Assembly (NCBI GenBank): GCA_030615565.1
Contig: JAUWZC010000071.1
Location: forward strand, 1-10,181
Source: Desulfobacteraceae bacterium
GTDB taxonomy: Bacteria > Desulfobacterota > DSM-4660 > Desulfatiglandales > B25-G16
Length of the DNA: 10,181 nt
Reading direction: 5' to 3'
Positions 6,892-10,181 of this stretch are shown one piece after another. Made by a program: the position numbers and the translations under genes. Under the pieces are notes generated by a model. That model saw only the letters and a program-made list of their open reading frames with translations. It was not told the DNA's origin and ran no database searches. Within the stretch, counting starts at the first letter, position 1. Each line of letters begins with the position of its first letter.

Positions 6892-6960
6892 CGTTGACCT
6901 TACTCGTAGGCTAGCAAGTGCTTGATGAACTCTCCTTTCTCCCTTCAGAGCTCACGAATC

Positions 6961-7019
6961 AACGGTTCAGATTTGAGGTGAACCCACAACCTCTGAACCC
7001 TGAACCCATGAACGGTTAC
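6961..7019. repeat. GAACC/GGTTC repeat cluster after cimA
   Basis: Words of the form GGTTCA or TGAACC recur here: GGTTCAGA (6964-6971) pairs perfectly with TCTGAACC (6992-6999), and AACGGTT stands at both ends (6961-6967 and 7011-7017). It begins right at the cimA stop codon. It looks like a degenerate intergenic repeat; as a minus-strand hairpin it has no T tract, so it is a poor terminator. Confidence 0.5.
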
Positions 7020-7020
7020 G

Positions 7021-8586
7021 TTAATCTTTGCTTAACTTGAAATAGATACTATCTACCAGGGCCTGCCAACTGGCCTCAATGATATTCTCTGAAACACCTA
7101 CTGTATTCCAAATATCTTTGCCATCCCTTGACTCAATTAAAACCCGAACCCTTGCTGCTGTTCCAGCACTGCCTTCCAGAACCCTCACTTTAAAATCAAC
7201 CAGCCTCATCTCTTGTATTCTGGGATAAAATTTGATCAATGCCTTACGAAGGGCATTATCTATAGCATTCACAGGACCGTTTCCTTCAGCAGCTGTAAGC
7301 TCCTCCTCTTCCCCTACTGATATCTTAATAGTAGCCTGAGATATTGACTGACCATCTTTATTTTTCTCATTAATTACTCTTAAAGACAGCAATGAAAAAG
7401 GTTCTCTAAATTGACCCGTTGTCTTCTTCATTAGGAGTTCAAGGGAGCCTTCAGCAGCATCGAATTGATATCCCTGATCCTCCATTTGTTTAATCTCTTT
7501 TACAATCTTCTGGCTGTCATAACTATTTCCCCCTAATGCAAGACCCATCTCATTGGCCTTGTATTCAATGTTACTTTTTCCTGAGAGATCTGAAACAAGT
7601 ACACGGCGCTTATTTCCGACAGTACCAGGTTCGATATGCTCATAGGCGAGGGGGTTTTTCAAAATTGCACTCGCATGTACTCCGCCTTTATGGGCAAAGG
7701 CACTTCGCCCTACAAAAGGCCTTTCATTTAATGGTGGCATATTTGCTATGTCACTGACATATCTGGAAATCTCGGTCAGGTGTTTTATTTTGGAGTCATC
7801 AATACATTTTTTGCCCATTTTTAATTGTAGATTAGCTATTACAGAGATTAGATCCGCATTTCCACAGCGCTCTCCATAGCCATTTATAGTGCCATGAACC
7901 ATTTTTACGCCTACTTCAACAGCAGCTATGGAGTTTGCTATAGCCAATCCACAGTCGTTGTGTGTATGGATACCAAGAGGAGTGCCTGGTAATGATTCTC
8001 TGGCTGTTGCCACTATCTCTTTTAAATCACGTACCATGGTACCCCCATTGGTATCGCAGAGTACAATAGTATCGGCCCCTCCAGAGATTGCTGCCTGAAT
8101 AGTTTTCAAGGTATATTGGGGATTAGCCTTATAGGCGTCAAAAAAATGCTCAGCATCGAAAATAACCTCTTTGCCTTTTGATTTGAGATACTTGATTGAG
8201 TCAAAGATCATTCCTAAGTTTTCCTCCAACGGAACGCCCAATATCTCTGTTACATGAAGATCCCAGCACTTCCCAAATATGGTAATTGTCAGGGTTTCAG
8301 CCTGTAATAATGCTTTCAAATTAGGGTCCTTTTCTGGCAGTATGTTTGCTTTTCTGGTGCTGCCAAAGGCAGTCAGACGAGCTCCTTTAACCTTTGCTTC
8401 CTTTGCCATCTGAAAAAAGCGTATATCTTTCGGATTTGAACCAGGCCAGCCACCTTCTATATACTGAACACCAAGGTCAGCCAGTTTTTGGGCAATGCGT
8501 AGTTTTTCCTCAGCAGAGAAATTGATTTGTTCACCTTGGGTACCATCTCTTAGTGTGGTATCGTAGATTAAGACGTGCTCATCCAT
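7021..8586 (-). CDS. cimA: (R)-Citramalate synthase
   Basis: This enzyme condenses pyruvate with acetyl-CoA to citramalate, the entry to the threonine-independent isoleucine pathway via 2-ketobutyrate. The 521-aa protein is a LeuA-family (DRE-TIM) enzyme. Residues 9-17 read DTTLRDGTQ (Thr-Gln rather than the Glu-Gln of LeuA), followed by GVQYIEGGWPGSNPKD, which is typical of the CimA branch. GIHTHNDCGLA gives metal ligands His207 and His209, ERCGNADL gives Asn243, and AHKGGVHASAILK follows. The C-terminal third is the regulatory domain, ending near KLSKD. The start at 8586 has AGGAG (8595-8599) 8 nt upstream. Its leader carries a terminator and an Ile/Leu-rich reading frame, so transcription is probably attenuated. 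Homocitrate synthase or plain LeuA is much less likely given these motifs and a separate leuA 400 bp away. Confidence 0.95.
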   Translation of the reverse strand: MDEHVLIYDTTLRDGTQGEQINFSAEEKLRIAQKLADLGVQYIEGGWPGSNPKDIRFFQMAKEAKVKGARLTAFGSTRKANILPEKDPNLKALLQAETLTITIFGKCWDLHVTEILGVPLEENLGMIFDSIKYLKSKGKEVIFDAEHFFDAYKANPQYTLKTIQAAISGGADTIVLCDTNGGTMVRDLKEIVATARESLPGTPLGIHTHNDCGLAIANSIAAVEVGVKMVHGTINGYGERCGNADLISVIANLQLKMGKKCIDDSKIKHLTEISRYVSDIANMPPLNERPFVGRSAFAHKGGVHASAILKNPLAYEHIEPGTVGNKRRVLVSDLSGKSNIEYKANEMGLALGGNSYDSQKIVKEIKQMEDQGYQFDAAEGSLELLMKKTTGQFREPFSLLSLRVINEKNKDGQSISQATIKISVGEEEELTAAEGNGPVNAIDNALRKALIKFYPRIQEMRLVDFKVRVLEGSAGTAARVRVLIESRDGKDIWNTVGVSENIIEASWQALVDSIYFKLSKD

Positions 8587-8607
8587 AATCTAGTCTCCTT
8601 TTAAAGC

Positions 8608-8646
8608 AAAAAAACCCGCTATCAGGCAGGCCTGATAGCGGGTTTT
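8608..8646 (-). terminator. Attenuator terminator in the cimA leader
   Basis: Read on the minus strand, AAAACCCGCTATCAGG and CCTGATAGCGGGTTTT form a perfect stem (8631-8646 with 8611-8626) around a 4-nt loop, followed by a seven-U tract (8614 down to 8608). It stands only 8 nt before the cimA ribosome-binding site and about 180 nt downstream of the promoter. It must therefore be passed before cimA can be expressed, which is the hallmark of an attenuator rather than an end-of-gene terminator. It could also stop any transcript arriving from trpD. Confidence 0.9.
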
Positions 8647-8663
8647 GTAAATCTTTTAAAACA

Positions 8664-8786
8664 TTATGTCATTATCAGGCCCGGTAGCTTTAAGTTACCT
8701 TGCAGAAGGATAAGCAACAGGGAAATTATAATTATCCCTGTTGCCACCCCGATAATGCCTATAATTTTTTGAATTCCTAAAATCAT
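8664..8786 (-). CDS. Ile/Leu-rich leader peptide upstream of cimA, 40 aa
   Basis: The frame starts MILGIQKIIGIIG and contains four consecutive Ile (18-21), then SLLLILL, ending PGLIMT. Twelve of 40 codons are Ile, nine Leu and one Val. It sits between a strong promoter and a terminator directly before cimA, which is the layout of the ilv/leu leader peptides of other bacteria. Its role would be to let ribosome stalling report low charged tRNA-Ile (and perhaps tRNA-Leu). No good ribosome-binding site precedes ATG 8786 (the upstream bases are AATTAAAAAA), which is the main weakness. The stretch 8-28 would also read as a membrane helix, so a one-pass membrane micropeptide is the alternative. Homology is not claimed; the call rests on composition and position. 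Confidence 0.65.
   Translation of the reverse strand: MILGIQKIIGIIGVATGIIIISLLLILLQGNLKLPGLIMT
8670..8757 (-). promoter_or_regulatory. Antiterminator and competing stems of the cimA attenuator
   Basis: On the leader RNA, segment 1 CATTATCGGG (8757-8748) pairs with segment 2 CCTGATAATG (8679-8670) over 10 bp with one G-U. Segment 2 with its neighbouring bases, GGCCTGATA (8681-8673), pairs perfectly over 9 bp with TATCAGGCC (8637-8629), the 5' arm of the terminator. Inside the 1:2 loop lies a perfect 10-bp hairpin, TCCCTGTTGC with GCAACAGGGA (8714-8723 and 8735-8744). Segment 1 covers leader codons 10-13 (Gly-Ile-Ile-Gly) and segment 2 covers codons 36-39, just before the stop. A ribosome stalled on Ile codons would hide segment 1 and favour antitermination. 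One that reaches the stop would cover segment 2 and favour termination. Confidence 0.7.
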
Positions 8787-8823
8787 TTTTTTAATTGATA
8801 TTTAATAATGTTAACCGGTGTTT

Positions 8824-8852
8824 CTTATATATAAATAAAAGACTTTTGTCAA
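8824..8852 (-). promoter_or_regulatory. Strong promoter of the cimA leader
   Basis: On the minus strand a perfect TTGACA (8847-8852), a 17-bp spacer and TATAAG (8824-8829, 5/6) form a near-consensus sigma-70 promoter. Upstream of it, 8853-8885 is almost pure A-tract on the minus strand and could serve as an UP element. Transcription should begin near 8817, about 30 nt before the leader peptide start. Confidence 0.85.
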
Positions 8853-8934
8853 GATTTTTTCATTTTTTTTATTTTTTCAATTTTTGCGGCCAGTTGGAAA
8901 GACGCATCATTCAATATAAAACTCACATTAAATA

Positions 8935-9069
8935 TTACTCCTTATCTTCAAAACGGAATTTAGGTTCAATAGAGCTCATTTCCCCCAGGTTAAAGGCACC
9001 CATATCCCAAGGCGCTATCCAAGAGGCCCTTCTCGCATTTTTCGGATCGGCTAATTTAGTTAAGGTGCT
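8935..9069 (-). other. Unassigned open stretch between trpD and the cimA promoter
   Basis: A minus-strand frame is open from an in-frame TAA (9070-9072) to the TAA at 8935-8937. Its only ATG (9003) gives 22 residues beginning MGAFNLGEMSS and ending FEDKE, without a ribosome-binding site. The residues read like real protein rather than low-complexity noise, so it may be the tail of a decayed gene or part of a dispersed intergenic repeat. The opposite strand is also open here, which weakens both readings. Confidence 0.2.
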
Positions 9070-9098
9070 TTAATATGGAAAGAGCTTTCAGTAATCAA

Positions 9099-10178
9099 CT
9101 ACAGTTCTTTCCGGACAAAATAGGTACATTGCTGGGTAAAAGAGACTAAAGCATCAAGTTTTTCCCTGGCACGGCCAGAATCTATGGATTCTTTTGCCCT
9201 TTCGATACCCTCTTTAAAATCGCCATCAAGACCTGCTGCCACAAAGGCAGCTGCCGCATTGAGCAGGACCATATCCCTCTTCGGTCCTTTCTCTCCATCC
9301 AAGATTTCCCTAATAATGCGGGCATTCTCCTGTGCATTGCCTCCTCTTATATCGTCGGGCTCTGCTCTTTTGAACCCATACTCCTCTGGAGTTATGTTGA
9401 AGGTATTAATCTTCCCATCCTTTAGATGAGATATCCTGGTAGGCCCGCAAATACTTATTTCATCAAATGTCCCCTCCCCACAGACCACAAATGCCTCCCT
9501 GGTCCCGAGTCTTTTAAGTACATGGGCCATCTTCTCAGTCAGATCAGGGTCATAGACTCCCAGGATCTGAGCCGTGGCACCTGCCGGGTTGGTCAGAGGG
9601 CCCAAAAGGTTAAAAATAGTACGGATCCCTATCTCCCGTCGGGGTCCAGTGGGGTATTTCATGGCCCCATAAAAAAGCGGTGCATAGAGAAAGCCTATCC
9701 CTACTTCATGGAAACATCTTTCAACATCAGATCGAGTAATATCAAGTTTCAGATCCAGCGCTTCGAGCACTGTGGCACTCCCGCAGTGGCTGGAAACCGC
9801 TCGGTGGCCATGTTTGGCCACCCTAATCCCACCTCCAGCGACAACAAGTGCAGTTGCTGTAGATACATTAAAGGTATTGGTCCCATCTCCGCCTGTCCCG
9901 CAGGTATCGAGGATGGTTTCGTCCTCTATATTTATTTCATCCCGATCAATGTTTACCAGATGATTGTTGGGGCCTATTTTCTCTGCCCTCGCCCTCATTG
10001 CCCTGGCAGCACCGGTAATCTCGTCCACCGTCTCCCCCTTAATCCTAAGGGCCGTGATAAACGAGCCGATCTGGGCAGGTGTTGCCTTACCGTTTAAAAT
10101 CTCATCCATAGTGCCTTCCATCTCTTTTTCTGTTAGATCATCCCCTTGAACCACCTTTGCAATAGATTCTTTTATCAT
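9099..10178 (-). CDS. trpD: Anthranilate phosphoribosyltransferase
   Basis: This enzyme transfers the phosphoribosyl group of PRPP to anthranilate, the second step of the tryptophan branch, in the cytoplasm. The 359-aa protein is slightly longer than the usual 330-345. An N-terminal helical domain (LTEKEMEGTMDEILNGKATPAQIGSF style, about 15-60) precedes the PRPP-binding GTGGDG at 94-99, which continues into TNTFNVSTATA. KHGHRAVSSHCGSA (122-135) is the anthranilate/PRPP loop, followed by GIGFLYAPLFYGAMK, FNLLGPLTNPAG and the metal-binding Asp-Glu in TFDEIS. The usual Asn of KHGNR is His125 here, and the usual Asp of GSAD is Thr136. The start at 10178 lies 3 bases from the window edge, so its ribosome-binding site and any upstream trp genes cannot be seen. 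No terminator is visible after the stop codon, so readthrough toward cimA is possible. Confidence 0.94.
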   Translation of the reverse strand: MIKESIAKVVQGDDLTEKEMEGTMDEILNGKATPAQIGSFITALRIKGETVDEITGAARAMRARAEKIGPNNHLVNIDRDEINIEDETILDTCGTGGDGTNTFNVSTATALVVAGGGIRVAKHGHRAVSSHCGSATVLEALDLKLDITRSDVERCFHEVGIGFLYAPLFYGAMKYPTGPRREIGIRTIFNLLGPLTNPAGATAQILGVYDPDLTEKMAHVLKRLGTREAFVVCGEGTFDEISICGPTRISHLKDGKINTFNITPEEYGFKRAEPDDIRGGNAQENARIIREILDGEKGPKRDMVLLNAAAAFVAAGLDGDFKEGIERAKESIDSGRAREKLDALVSFTQQCTYFVRKEL

Positions 10179-10181
10179 TTT

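Noticed and set aside
6643..7019. CRISPR array or attachment site
   Set aside because: Repeats are short, palindromic and irregularly spaced; there is no constant repeat-spacer pattern and no integrase gene nearby.
6619..7020. Leu-rich leader peptide for leuA, by analogy with cimA
   Set aside because: Short frames in this gap have no run of Leu or Ile codons, and no minus-strand terminator stands before the leuA ribosome-binding site.
8730..8760. T-box riboswitch, prompted by GGGGTGGCAACAGG in the cimA leader
   Set aside because: It matches only the first half of the T-box motif, lies about 100 nt from the terminator instead of in an antiterminator, and its TGGC would not pair with the ACCA end of tRNA-Ile or tRNA-Leu.
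9078..9089. GAAAG-AG-CTTTC as the trpD terminator
   Set aside because: A 5-bp stem with a 2-nt loop and no T tract cannot act as an intrinsic terminator.
9426..10097. 223-aa plus-strand open frame
   Set aside because: Antisense to trpD, Cys/Pro-rich and without domain logic.

Overview
The window looks like a chromosomal segment of a Desulfobacterota-type (deltaproteobacterial) anaerobe. The clues are a large soluble PAS sensor kinase with the N-terminus MAKKPTYEELEQRIEELE, a style common in that group, and paired citramalate synthase and 2-isopropylmalate synthase genes. A bacterial-type glutaminyl-tRNA synthetase and an AT-leaning composition with clear AGGAG ribosome-binding sites also fit. 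The lineage call is an inference from gene style, not from a marker-gene comparison.

Left part (1-4733). The N-terminal two-thirds of glnS runs off the left edge on the minus strand. An AT-rich gap of about 320 bp separates it from two plus-strand genes: a small hypothetical protein of 95 aa and a 905-aa hybrid sensor kinase (four PAS domains, histidine kinase, receiver). An intrinsic terminator lies between these two. A two-gene tRNA operon on the minus strand follows, tRNA-Gln(CUG) then tRNA-Glu(CUC), with its own TTGACA promoter and a perfect terminator hairpin.

Right part (5062-10181), all minus strand: trpD (anthranilate phosphoribosyltransferase), then cimA (citramalate synthase), then leuA (2-isopropylmalate synthase). 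CimA condenses pyruvate with acetyl-CoA, which opens the threonine-independent route to isoleucine. LeuA performs the homologous condensation on 2-ketoisovalerate for leucine. The 402-bp gap between cimA and leuA is a GC-rich mosaic of inverted repeats and carries a plus-strand terminator with no visible gene.

The most interesting item is the cimA leader (about 8608-8852). A near-consensus promoter with an A-tract upstream region is followed by a 40-codon reading frame with 12 Ile and 9 Leu codons. An intrinsic terminator then sits 8 nt before the cimA ribosome-binding site. RNA segments 1:2, 2:3 and 3:4 are mutually complementary in the classic attenuator order. Segment 1 lies on Ile codons, and segment 2 lies just before the leader stop codon. 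This reads as ribosome-mediated attenuation of citramalate synthase by charged tRNA-Ile (possibly also Leu).
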